Positions 58,201 through 64,000 of a stretch of DNA of 64,000 nt are shown one piece after another. Below the pieces are notes generated by a model. That model had not been told where the DNA came from and did no database searches. It saw only the letters and a program-made list of their open reading frames with translations. Every line of letters begins with the position of its first letter. Position 1 is the stretch's first letter. Position numbers and translations under genes: made by a program. Origin of the DNA: Mycolicibacterium neworleansense (GTDB lineage Bacteria > Actinomycetota > Actinomycetes > Mycobacteriales > Mycobacteriaceae); assembly GCF_001245615.1 (NCBI RefSeq), contig NZ_CWKH01000002.1, forward strand, positions 1,488,001-1,552,000, read 5' to 3'.

Positions 58201-61200
58201 CAGCGGATGGCGCAGAACGGTGGACAGATCTTCGCCAGTGACATCGCCGCGTTCAACGTCGGACGGGACGTATTCACCGGCGACGGCAGTCATTTCAGCG
58301 GAAACCACATCTTTGCGCATTCCTACGGTTCAACGACGGTCAGTCACGCCGGGTACGGCCGCCGACTGGCCGGTCAGGTTGAGACCATCACGCTGATCGG
58401 TTCGCCCGGCGCGGGACCCCTGCGCACCGCGGCTGATTTCGGTATCGGGGACAACGTGTTCGTGGCGGCGTCCTCGCGGGACCGCACCACGGGGCTCGGG
58501 GGCGAGCGCCGGGGCGACCGCGGCCGCACGATTCGGCAGATGGGTCAGGGCATCGACCCGGCGATGGACATCTTCGAGGCCCGCCGGATCACCGCCGAAT
58601 TCCCCGCGGCACGCGACCACATGGGGGCCGGGTCGCGGATGACCCACAGCCTGTACTGGTCCTACCTGGACCCGGGCACCCTCCAGATCCGCAGCGAATC
58701 GCTGACCAACTTCGGAAGGATCGCCGCCGGTCACGCGAACCAGGTCGACACCGAGGGCCGCCGCACCCTGGACGAACGCCGCCGGCCGTTGGTGGGCGGA
58801 ATGCGACAGCAGACCGTAGAGCCGGCGCTCGGGCGCCCGCTGCAGCTGGCCGACGATCCTGGCGCCCATCACTCAGTGCATGGCCGCAACCGCTGGAACC
58901 CGAACTTCTTGCGCAGCACCAACTGCGCCTACGCCGTCGCCGAGGAGCTGTCGGTCCGCTACGGGCGTGACATCACCGTCGAGGCTCCGCTGTCGCCGCG
59001 AGGGGTGCCTGCCCGGAGCTTGTTCGAGGCGGTCGGGTCGGCCGCCCGGTTCAGTTCCTACGCCGAGGTCGAGGCCGCCCTTCGACGGTTGGGCCCGGGC
59101 TCGTCGGCAGTACTGGCGTCCCGTTGGCGCGGCCGGGGGCAGGGCGGCCACGCCTATCTCGCGGTCAACGACGGCGGCACCATCTACCTGCTCGACCCGC
59201 ACAGCGGTCAACGCTCGGGATGGCCGCCGCACTGGGGCCGGGACGCGGTCGGACGCACCGCCGTCGGGTACCTCGATGCCGACGGCGTCGCCGTCAACCC
59301 GCTGGACGGCAATATCAGGAGGCAACTGCTCGACGCCGATGCCGTAGGACACGTGCAGGGTGACCACACCACAACCGCTGACGAGGCTATCGCGAAGGAC
59401 GCCCTGAGACAGCGGACACCGGCAGTGCAGCCGGACGAACTGCGCAATCCGCTCGGGGTGCCCGAGGAGGCCGCTGCCCGTGCCCGAAACAACGCGACCT
59501 GGTGGGCCGGTTTGTCCGAGACTCAAAAGCAGGCACTGATCGAAACGTATCCCGAGCACATCGGAAACGCGGAAGGGATTCCGGCGGCAGCCCGTGATGC
59601 CGCCAATCGCAATGTCCTGCAGGAACTTCGCGATCGCGCGGACCTCGTCCAGACCAAGATCGACCAGTTCGAGCGGCCCTCCCGCGCTGAACGGAAGTTC
59701 CTGGCGAAGGTCAACCAGCTGGACCGCGCGCTGGACAAGGCCCGCGCCGACGCCGAACGCGCCGGGGAAGACGGCCCCCTGCTGCTGGCCTTCGACCCTC
59801 AGGAGTTCGGCGGTGACGGACGTGTCCTGCTGAGCTTCGGCCACGACCCGTACTCGGCGGACTCGGTGTCCTGGCACGTGCCCGGTGTGCAGACGACGAT
59901 GCACTCGCTGCTCGGTTTCTACAGTCACTCGGCGCTCAACCATCTGCAGTCGGTGCGGGCGGAGAACCCCGGGCTCAAGGCCGCATCGATCGCGTGGATC
60001 GGATACGACGCGCCCAGCGGCCGGAAGATGTGGCGCGCTGCGGGCCACGGATTCGCGCGCACCGGTGGTGACATCCTCCACAGCGACATCACCGCGTTCA
60101 ATGCGGTACACGAATCCAGCAGTAATGGAACGGTTTTCGCCGGCAATCACGTCTTCGGTTATTCGTACGGGTCGACCACGACGGGTTACGCCGGCCGTGA
60201 CGGGCGGCTCGGGGATCACGTCAGCACCGTCACGCTGGTCGGGTCGCCTGGGGCCGGCCCGATCACCCACGCATCCGAATTCGGGCTCGGGGACAACGTC
60301 TTCGCGGCGTCCTCGTCGCGGGATGTGGTCACCGCGCTCGGCGGCCGCACACCTGAATCTTCCGGCCGGATTCTGGGCGTCGGTCTCGGTGTCGATCCGG
60401 CAATGCATGCCTTCGGGGCGGTGCGCGTGACCGCAGAGTTCCCGGCAGGGATGAATCACCTGCACACCGGTGGCACGCATCACGCCTACTTCCTGCACGC
60501 GAATTCGACGGGACGCAGCGAATCGCTGGTCAATCTAGGCCGGATCGCCGCGGGCCGTTCCGACCGGGTCGCGATCGAGCCGCACCGTACCGCCGAGGGC
60601 CGCCACACCGTGGAGCCCGCTGCCGGGTCCTCGGTGCGTCGAATCTGGAACTTGCCGTGGCGATCCGGCCAAAACTGCGCACAAGGAGTCGCGCAGGAGT
60701 TGTCGGCGATGTACGGCCGCGAAGTCCAGCTCGCCACGCAGCCGACGCGAACCGGCGTCCCAGCCCGCGCGTTGTTCGAAGCGGTCGGGACCGATGCGAC
60801 ATTCGCCACGTACGCCGAGGTCGAGCAGCGCCTGCGCGAACTCGGTGACGGAGCGTCGGCTGTCCTGGCGTCGCGGTGGAGCGGCGGGCGCGGTGGCGGG
60901 CATGCTTATCTCGCGGTGAACGTGGGCGGGGACATCCGGCTCGTCGATCCGCACCGGGGACGTTCGGGATGGCCGCCGCACTGGGGACAAGACGCGGTGA
61001 GCCGGACCGCGGTGGGGTACCTCGACCCCACCGGTAATCCGGTGGGGCGCAGCGCTGTCGACGCTCCGCTGAGGCTCACGGCCGCCGATGAGGTCGGCCA
61101 TGTGCGCGGGCACCGAGACAATCCCGATTTCGGGCGGCGTCAAGCCGAATACCGTTCGCAGGATCCCGCCAACCGGCCGGTGGACAGCCGATACGCCCAG

Positions 61201-64000
61201 GCGTTGGACGAGGTCGTCGACAGCCGCGATCCGGGCGCGGTACGTCAACTGGCCCAGGATCTTTCGGGTAACTACGGACCGCACCGGGTCCAGCTCCAGG
61301 GCGAGATCGTCGGCGGCGAGGTCATCCTCACCGGCAAGATCTTCCACGGCGACACCGAGATCGGCACGGTCCAGCGCAGGTTCGAACGCGACAGCGACGG
61401 CAATCTCGTCGCCTATCACACCGGGCTGGTGATCAAAGAGGAGTTCGAGCACCTGCGTGGTCAGGGCTTCTCGAAGGCGGTGACTGCTGAGCTCGAGCGT
61501 TACTACGTGGACTCCGGCGTCGACCGGATCGAGCTGAAATCCCACGACACCGGAAGCAATGCGTGGGCGCGGAGAGGATTCACCTGGGATCCGGACCCCC
61601 GCCGGCTGGCCGAATCGCTCGGCAGCATCAAGAGCGCGGCCGGCCGGCTGGCGCCGAGGCTCAGCCCGGAGGGACGCGCTGCGCTGGCGGACATGGTGGC
61701 CCGGCTCGAACCCGGTCACCCACGTCTGCCGGAGCCTGTCGAGGTGGCCACCCTGGCCACTGCGGCCGAGCCGAAATTGGGCCGAGACCTGTTGCAGGAC
61801 ACCGGGGTCAACTTCGTCCGGCACATGCCCGTTGCCGAGGATCGGGTTCAGCCGGATACCGGATTGATCTCCCGGGTACAACGCTGGCTCGGACTTGGCG
61901 GACAGCAGTCCTCGACGCAGAACTGTGCGCACGGCGTTGCCGCGGAGCTGACGCAGCGGTATGAGCGGCCCTACCGAGTGGATGTACAGGCTTCGCGCAC
62001 AGGCGTTCCGGCCTGGGCGCTGTTCCGGGCGGTCGGATCAACCGCCCAGTTCACGAGCTACGACGACGTGACCGCGACACTGCAAGATCTCGGCGACGGC
62101 TCGTCGGCGGTACTGGCGTCGCGCTGGGCCGGCGACCGTCAGGGCGGCCATGCATATCTCGCGGTCAACGACGGCGGTCAGATCTATCTGGTCGATCCAC
62201 ACACCGGAAAGCGGTCAGGATGGCCACCCCACTGGGGTCAGCAGGCGGTGGACCGCACCGCCGTCGGATATCTCGATGCCGACGGCGCTGCGGTTCGTCC
62301 GCTTCAGCAGGCGCCGCTGCACGTTTCGCTGGGTGTCGCCGACGGCATCGGGGACGTGCGGGGCCACGCCGCGGACAACGATTTCCCGGCCAGACAACAG
62401 GCGTACCGCGCCCAGGATCCGGCCACCAGGCAGGTGGACGCCACCTACGCCGAACCGCTCGGCGAAATCGTCGACAGTCTCGATGCCGCTCAGGTCCGCC
62501 AATTCGGCGACGACCTTTCGGGCGTCTATGGCCCGTACCGCCTCGACGTCTTCAGGGCCATAGCCGATCAGGACACCGGTGAGGTCATCATCGGCGGTCT
62601 GATCTTCAGCGGAGACCAGGAGGTCGGCTTCACCCAGCAGACCTACATCCGCGACCGTGACGGCAACCTGGTCGCCCAGCAGAATGTGGTGGACATTCCG
62701 GATCCGGCGTTCCGCGGCCAGGGCTTCTCCAAGGCCCTGCGAGCCCAGCTGGAGCCGTATTACGCAGCTTCTGGCGTCGACCGGGTCGAGCTGCGCACCG
62801 AGCAGGACGGCGGCTATGCGTGGGCCCGCCAGGGGTTCGGCTGGAACCCCGATCCGGCGAAGCTGCAGGCATCGTTGAACAACGTCAGGAATTCCGCTGT
62901 CCGACTGCGTGATCACGTCAGCCCGGAGGCGCAGGCGCTCCTCGATGACGTCATCGGGCGCCTGCACCCGGGCCGGTCCGACCTACCGGAACCCATCGAT
63001 CTGGCAGCGCTCACCACAAGTCAGGAACCACATCTCGGCCGGGATCTGCTCACCGACACCTTCTGGAGCGGCGTCAAGTACTTCGGCGCCGCCGACGCGA
63101 TCGGCGACGTGCAGGGCCTGCCCGAATACCGCGATCAGGATCCCGCCACCCGAACCGCTGACACCCGCTACGCTGAGCCGCTGGGTGACGTGATCACCGA
63201 GACCGGGGACCAGGTCCAAGCGCAGCGATTCGCCAAGGACCTGTCAGGCGCGTACGGACCGTACCGGGTGCAGTTCAAGGCGGAGGCACTGCCCAGCGCC
63301 GTCCAGCTGAATGGCGAGATCTTCCACGGAGACAAGCGGATCGGTGAGATCGAACGGATCTTCATCCGAGACGACACCGGACAACTGGTCGCGCACCACA
63401 ACGAGATCAAGATCGAGAACAAGGAGCTGAGGGGGAAGGGCTTCTCCAAGGCGTTCCTGTCCGAGTTCGACCAGTACTACGCCCGCTCCGGGGTCGACCG
63501 CATCGAGCTGCTGGCTGTATGGGACGGCGCCTATGCCTGGGCCAGGCGAGGTTTCAGCTGGGATCTACGCACCGATGAGCTACAAGAATCGCTCGACTCG
63601 GTCAAGGTCGCCGCACAGCGGCTGCTGCGCTCGGCCAACAGCGAGGCCCGCGTCGTTCTCGAAGAGGTCATCGGGCGGCTGGAGCCAGGGCATCCCCGGT
63701 TGCCGGAGCCCGTGGACCTCGCGAACCTCACCGCACCCGGCCACCCCGAGCTGGGACGCGAGATGCTGCGCCGCACGTCCTGGTACGGGGTCAAGTACGT
63801 CGACGAGACGCCGCGTTACCGGTCGCCCGATGACGTGGAGCTCGCCGGATTCTGGGATCGGATCGGGCAATTGGATCAGGGAGCGCTGTCGGCCGAGGCG
63901 CTCGCCGATGCGGTCTATCGCTCGGTGGCGATGGATACGGTCACCGGTTTCTACGAAGGCCGAGTGTCGGGATTCAAGACCTCAGAGGTCCTCCGTGCGC
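52228..64000 (+). CDS. Giant ESX-associated polymorphic toxin with four papain-fold, four alpha/beta-hydrolase and at least three GNAT-like modules (partial, open at window end)
   Basis: The frame opens at ATG 52228 (an in-frame TAG lies at 52201) and stays open for 3,924 codons to the edge. Residues ~1-305 form a CpnT-type WXG100-like secretion domain with hydrophobic helices (SIIVGLALAAAEISYCL). Residues ~308-628 are a disordered Thr/Ala/Asp/Gln linker. Then: PL1 (Cys636, His712, Asp727), ABH1 (~827-1205, Ser1068), ABH2 (from 1292, Ser1534), ABH3 (from 1790, Ser2032), PL2 (Cys2233, His2308, Asp2323), ABH4 (~2405-2790, Ser2646), PL3 (Cys2817, His2892, Asp2907), GNAT1 (~2971-3205, RGQGF at 3077), PL4 (Cys3233, His3308, Asp3323), GNAT2 (RGQGF at 3496), GNAT3 (RGKGF at 3735). 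Papain-fold toxin domains typically deamidate or proteolyse target proteins; the hydrolase modules are DUF1023-like. No immunity gene is visible yet. Export by the adjacent ESX system is inferred. Confidence 0.85.
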   Translation, partial: MDIEIPPDLQWVSYLAGGEWPQGSETRTRRIGEHYQAAAEAMQELIPELSRVRGETMSVLFGDTAEAAERQFAMLFDGDYTVDKLAEGVSGMGEGATNFGTEIEYSKLSIIVGLALAAAEISYCLSMSGPTYGASTAAIPVIEQTTVITIRQIVLAALRRVAAKMGELLTKTMMKRLLHETGQEAVEELAQGLLQEGIVQGIQANEGHADYRWDRFKQTAIASTVGGGAGGASAVPMGHALGPARNRISAAGKGATVMFTAGVVGNVAGTMSVGGEFDTLAILAGSTSTSIGGLKGAGLGHHPTQNNTNPAAASSEPGPTAPTGELTGLDPDGPSDLQTAAKPDADSETAPADDKTSSAATAPAAPKAAPSNTANNGSKNGVAQHESAPKQSSAGKSSTEDRTGDEHRAEEETAESDNDQSQVDDDTPATDKTDATDNDQTAEPISGHDQAQQGPEPDTGTTQNAQLSEEHDSAAAPMPVAQTAESPVTTDTAQTIDTAQAIDTGQATDSVQAETSQPDLAQPDPVQAETAAPVPQAGPPTTSQTPASTGRTEAQTATPAAKTSTPDVREENSKSPTPQAQTDKSTPTSSAVSSDAAGVPAARVQDTVATANQASSQQQEVQAPAADSRTEDSDDCADRVAQALSDRYGRQIRLAPFTSARGRPGVQLFEATGSAAQFASYADVNSVLGQMAPGSSAVLVSAWSGGPNQGGHAYLAVNDNGQLFLEDPNTGRRTPWPPGWGQDAVLRTAVGYLDPNGQAVDPFQGRPQQLVAAAAVGDVQGHPPQGDPTPDAHNDGDTSPGERWRNVVPQSMVADSALARRIPPVQIDGLRNPLGLMEAADARARSNAAWWSQLTGAEQLALIEAYPQHIGNAEGIPASARHKANTISLSESRSQLKSLRDSGHRLTRSQSKLLARLDQIDAALTRAGQLAQQSDLGGPQLLSFDHTAFGGDGRAVVSFGADPYRADSVSWHVPGQGITIDQLGAFMGDALNHLQSTTQENPEVSAASIAWIGYDTPSGLSSWRAAGQTLAREGGAILYSDIRAFNAARDTMAGDGSHFSGNHVFAHSYGTTATSYAGRDGRLANDVRTISLIGSPGTGPVRAAADFGIGDNVFVASSSRDPFTALGGRDPGSAGRVFGLGLGVDPAMNTFGGQRVTAEFSSDMDRARSRGTHNSYYRYADRAAGVRSESLANFGRIAAGHADRIDTDRHRTVDRQPRRYFGTRERTVEPAAGRPLRLDGETSTQGDRETRRPWNPRWQSEVQATGELDTRTKREIANDALDELGVKPKDIMSPADHRVSVDRAVDRARTNAHWWAGLSDAQRQALIETYPFEVGNAEGIPPMARHRANSIMLERNAARRDLMVSQRDNGIALTEAQEKFIKLMDDIESALRTAERNAVRHGIGGPYLLALDPDAFGGVGRAIVSFGADPYTAQSVSWYVPGMTTTIERLGTIMRRAFNQLRSTQQENPDLSAASITYLGYQPPGSWDPRVGFQRMARNGGQIFASDIASFNVGRDVFTGDGSHFSGNHVFAHSYGSTTVSHAGHGRRLADHVQTITLIGSPGAGPLRTAADFGIGDNVFVAASSRDRTTGLGGEHAGDRGRTIRRMGQGIDPAMDIFGARRITSEFPVALDHRGAGSRMTHSLYWAYMDPGTLQVRSESLANFGRIAAGRADQVHTEGHRTLHQRNRRLFGGTREQTVEPATGRPLRLTDDPTSNHSVEGRHFWNPRFRNSPAEVSEAQVPVDNTTDVARAAQELPAAESSDVEQTAVPDRVVADVALAERGIKAADLMSPADHKVPVDQAVDRARANAHWWAGLSETQQQALIKTYPHEVGNAEGIPPKARHDANSKMLRRYLDHRDLLLSRRENGVALNKFESNYIDLMHDIESGLRSAQRNATRLNVDGPFLLALDPQAFGGVGRAIVSFGADPYTAQSVSWYVPGMTTTIGKLRAMTMRAANLLQSTLQENPGLSAAAITYIGYQAPGSWDPRVGFQRMAQNGGQIFASDIAAFNVGRDVFTGDGSHFSGNHIFAHSYGSTTVSHAGYGRRLAGQVETITLIGSPGAGPLRTAADFGIGDNVFVAASSRDRTTGLGGERRGDRGRTIRQMGQGIDPAMDIFEARRITAEFPAARDHMGAGSRMTHSLYWSYLDPGTLQIRSESLTNFGRIAAGHANQVDTEGRRTLDERRRPLVGGMRQQTVEPALGRPLQLADDPGAHHSVHGRNRWNPNFLRSTNCAYAVAEELSVRYGRDITVEAPLSPRGVPARSLFEAVGSAARFSSYAEVEAALRRLGPGSSAVLASRWRGRGQGGHAYLAVNDGGTIYLLDPHSGQRSGWPPHWGRDAVGRTAVGYLDADGVAVNPLDGNIRRQLLDADAVGHVQGDHTTTADEAIAKDALRQRTPAVQPDELRNPLGVPEEAAARARNNATWWAGLSETQKQALIETYPEHIGNAEGIPAAARDAANRNVLQELRDRADLVQTKIDQFERPSRAERKFLAKVNQLDRALDKARADAERAGEDGPLLLAFDPQEFGGDGRVLLSFGHDPYSADSVSWHVPGVQTTMHSLLGFYSHSALNHLQSVRAENPGLKAASIAWIGYDAPSGRKMWRAAGHGFARTGGDILHSDITAFNAVHESSSNGTVFAGNHVFGYSYGSTTTGYAGRDGRLGDHVSTVTLVGSPGAGPITHASEFGLGDNVFAASSSRDVVTALGGRTPESSGRILGVGLGVDPAMHAFGAVRVTAEFPAGMNHLHTGGTHHAYFLHANSTGRSESLVNLGRIAAGRSDRVAIEPHRTAEGRHTVEPAAGSSVRRIWNLPWRSGQNCAQGVAQELSAMYGREVQLATQPTRTGVPARALFEAVGTDATFATYAEVEQRLRELGDGASAVLASRWSGGRGGGHAYLAVNVGGDIRLVDPHRGRSGWPPHWGQDAVSRTAVGYLDPTGNPVGRSAVDAPLRLTAADEVGHVRGHRDNPDFGRRQAEYRSQDPANRPVDSRYAQALDEVVDSRDPGAVRQLAQDLSGNYGPHRVQLQGEIVGGEVILTGKIFHGDTEIGTVQRRFERDSDGNLVAYHTGLVIKEEFEHLRGQGFSKAVTAELERYYVDSGVDRIELKSHDTGSNAWARRGFTWDPDPRRLAESLGSIKSAAGRLAPRLSPEGRAALADMVARLEPGHPRLPEPVEVATLATAAEPKLGRDLLQDTGVNFVRHMPVAEDRVQPDTGLISRVQRWLGLGGQQSSTQNCAHGVAAELTQRYERPYRVDVQASRTGVPAWALFRAVGSTAQFTSYDDVTATLQDLGDGSSAVLASRWAGDRQGGHAYLAVNDGGQIYLVDPHTGKRSGWPPHWGQQAVDRTAVGYLDADGAAVRPLQQAPLHVSLGVADGIGDVRGHAADNDFPARQQAYRAQDPATRQVDATYAEPLGEIVDSLDAAQVRQFGDDLSGVYGPYRLDVFRAIADQDTGEVIIGGLIFSGDQEVGFTQQTYIRDRDGNLVAQQNVVDIPDPAFRGQGFSKALRAQLEPYYAASGVDRVELRTEQDGGYAWARQGFGWNPDPAKLQASLNNVRNSAVRLRDHVSPEAQALLDDVIGRLHPGRSDLPEPIDLAALTTSQEPHLGRDLLTDTFWSGVKYFGAADAIGDVQGLPEYRDQDPATRTADTRYAEPLGDVITETGDQVQAQRFAKDLSGAYGPYRVQFKAEALPSAVQLNGEIFHGDKRIGEIERIFIRDDTGQLVAHHNEIKIENKELRGKGFSKAFLSEFDQYYARSGVDRIELLAVWDGAYAWARRGFSWDLRTDELQESLDSVKVAAQRLLRSANSEARVVLEEVIGRLEPGHPRLPEPVDLANLTAPGHPELGREMLRRTSWYGVKYVDETPRYRSPDDVELAGFWDRIGQLDQGALSAEALADAVYRSVAMDTVTGFYEGRVSGFKTSEVLRA
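54121..54500 (+). other. Papain-fold toxin domain PL1 in the giant toxin
   Basis: This domain has DDCADRVAQALSDRYGRQ (Cys636), the QGGHAYLAVNDNG strand (His712), EDPNTGR (Asp727) and a closing TAVGYLDPNGQ. Cys-to-His spacing is 76 residues and His-to-Asp 15, matching the other three copies within one residue. It resembles the 'papain fold toxin 1 / glutamine deamidase' family. It differs from the other copies in having DDC instead of NC before the nucleophile and DPNTG instead of DPHxG. Confidence 0.75.
56101..57594 (+). repeat. Tandem module unit A (ABH2), 1494 bp
   Basis: The unit starts MSPADHRVSVDRAVDRAR and covers a full DUF1023-like hydrolase (WWAGLSDAQRQALIETYPFE, GYQPPGSWDPRVGFQRMA, NHVFAHSYGSTTVSHAG with Ser1534). 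The next unit at 57595 begins with the near-identical MSPADHKVPVDQAVDRAR and stays close to this one at both protein and DNA level, indicating a recent tandem duplication. Confidence 0.85.
57595..58917 (+). repeat. Tandem module unit B (ABH3), near-duplicate of unit A
   Basis: Ser2032 sits in NHIFAHSYGSTTVSHAG. Long stretches (for example ADFGIGDNVFVAASSRDRTT and AFGGVGRAIVSFGADPYTAQ) are identical to unit A. The unit ends at HGRNRWNPNF, which leads straight into PL2, showing that modules join at RxWNP-type boundaries. Confidence 0.85.
58918..59330 (+). other. Papain-fold toxin domain PL2
   Basis: NCAYAVAEELSVRYGRD (Cys2233), GQGGHAYLAVNDGG (His2308) and LLDPHSGQRSGWPPHWG (Asp2323) are present. 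The catalytic set is complete and spacing matches PL3 and PL4 exactly (75 and 15). Confidence 0.75.
59440..60600 (+). other. DUF1023-like hydrolase module ABH4
   Basis: WWAGLSETQKQALIETYPEH, EGIPAAARDAANRN, SFGHDPYSADSVSWHVPG, IAWIGYDAPSG and VFGYSYGSTTTGYAG (Ser2646) are visible. It is closer to ABH1 than to ABH2/ABH3 in the GYDxPSG and LGVGLGVDPAM segments, which suggests two hydrolase lineages in one protein. Confidence 0.75.
60664..61080 (+). other. Papain-fold toxin domain PL3
   Basis: GQNCAQGVAQELSAMYGRE (Cys2817), GGGHAYLAVNVGG (His2892) and LVDPHRGRSGWPPHWGQ (Asp2907) are visible. It is directly followed by a DxVGHVRGH linker and the first GNAT-like module. Confidence 0.75.
61138..61840 (+). 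other. GNAT-like acetyltransferase module GNAT1
   Basis: The module starts DSRYAQALDEVVDSRDP. Its core has beta strands (VILTGKIFHGDTEIGTV), the acetyl-CoA loop LRGQGFSKAVTAELERYY (Arg3077) and a motif-B-like NAWARRGFTWD. A conserved tail follows (RLEPGHPRLPEPVEVATL). Motif A fits R-G-x-G-[x]-S of GNAT enzymes, but catalytic activity is not shown. Confidence 0.6.
61915..62310 (+). other. Papain-fold toxin domain PL4
   Basis: TQNCAHGVAAELTQRYERP (Cys3233), RQGGHAYLAVNDGG (His3308) and LVDPHTGKRSGWPPHWG (Asp3323) are visible. It lies between GNAT1 and GNAT2, so PL and GNAT modules alternate at this end of the protein. Confidence 0.75.
62398..63800 (+). other. GNAT-like modules GNAT2 and GNAT3 in tandem
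   Basis: GNAT2 has FRGQGFSKALRAQLEPYY (Arg3496) and YAWARQGFGWN. GNAT3 has LRGKGFSKAFLSEFDQYY (Arg3735) and YAWARRGFSWD. Both share a DLSGxYGPYR lead-in and a RLxPGxxxLPEPxDLAxLT tail with GNAT1. GNAT3 runs to ~63800, after which new sequence (LAGFWDRIGQLDQGALSAEA) begins and leaves the window. Confidence 0.6.

Noticed and set aside
58873..60498. 541-codon minus-strand frame inside the giant toxin, and a similar one at 60535-61932
   Set aside because: Both are antisense to clearly conserved papain-fold and hydrolase modules. The sense frame explains the codon pattern.
54121..63800. CRISPR-like or satellite repeat array suggested by recurring motifs
   Set aside because: The repeats are long coding modules of ~400-1500 bp in a single reading frame with diverged sequence, not short direct repeats with spacers.
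38873..64000. Plasmid or prophage origin of the ESX-toxin block
   Set aside because: No integrase, tRNA attachment site, replication or conjugation genes or flanking repeats are visible, and GC content continues smoothly from the chromosomal genes.

Overview
The window is high-GC, gene-dense chromosomal DNA from a mycobacterium, most likely a fast-growing, Mycolicibacterium-like species. The gene order gatD-murT-dnaQ-like-leuA ... ask-asd-(Rv3707c-like)-(Rv3706c-like)-(Rv3705c-like)-egtABCDE matches, from memory, the Rv3713-Rv3700c neighbourhood of M. tuberculosis. A nitrogen-metabolism block sits between leuA and ask, as I recall it does in saprophytic mycobacteria. I saw no tRNA, rRNA, CRISPR array, IS element or prophage.

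Layout. 1-7.8 kb: the end of a secreted GjpA-like porin gene, an MBL hydrolase, the lipid II amidation pair gatD/murT, an exonuclease with a BRCT domain, and leuA behind a leader-peptide attenuator. 7.8-18.1 kb: nitrogen scavenging. An amt gene lies next to a GlnR-type box. A glutamine synthetase and a split glutamate-synthase-like trio run with an FAD amine oxidase and a cupin regulator. A divergent permease / biuret-hydrolase-like / GntR operon carries a candidate operator. 18.1-24.6 kb: an esterase with galU, a nitroreductase, ask-asd and a DUF4185 protein. 24.7-32.1 kb: small envelope proteins, a Fur repressor and the ergothioneine operon egtABCDE, in which egtE looks internally deleted. 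32-38.9 kb: a TetR regulator with twin operators, an HNH endonuclease, a methyltransferase, a GCS2 ligase, an acyltransferase and a DUF5336 protein.

38.9-64 kb holds the most unusual content: a type VII secretion (ESX) locus. It encodes EccE, EccB, EccD, fused EccC, a truncated second EccD, a mycosin, an EspI-like ATPase, a YbaB/EspL-like protein and one WXG100-like protein. A giant polymorphic toxin follows and is still open at the window edge, with at least 3,924 codons. Its order is a CpnT-type WXG100-like secretion domain, a disordered linker, then PL1-ABH1-ABH2-ABH3-PL2-ABH4-PL3-GNAT1-PL4-GNAT2-GNAT3. PL is a papain-fold (glutamine-deamidase-like) toxin domain, ABH a DUF1023-type alpha/beta hydrolase, and GNAT an acetyltransferase-like module. 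No PE/PPE, EspG, EccA or paired EsxA/EsxB genes are visible, so the machine appears dedicated to one multi-payload effector.

Two places look damaged. At the eccD-fragment/mycP junction a perfect 35-bp inverted repeat coincides with loss of most of EccD and of the mycosin signal peptide. In egtE roughly 70-90 residues are missing from the PLP domain. Either could be real deletions or assembly errors, and both need read-level checking.
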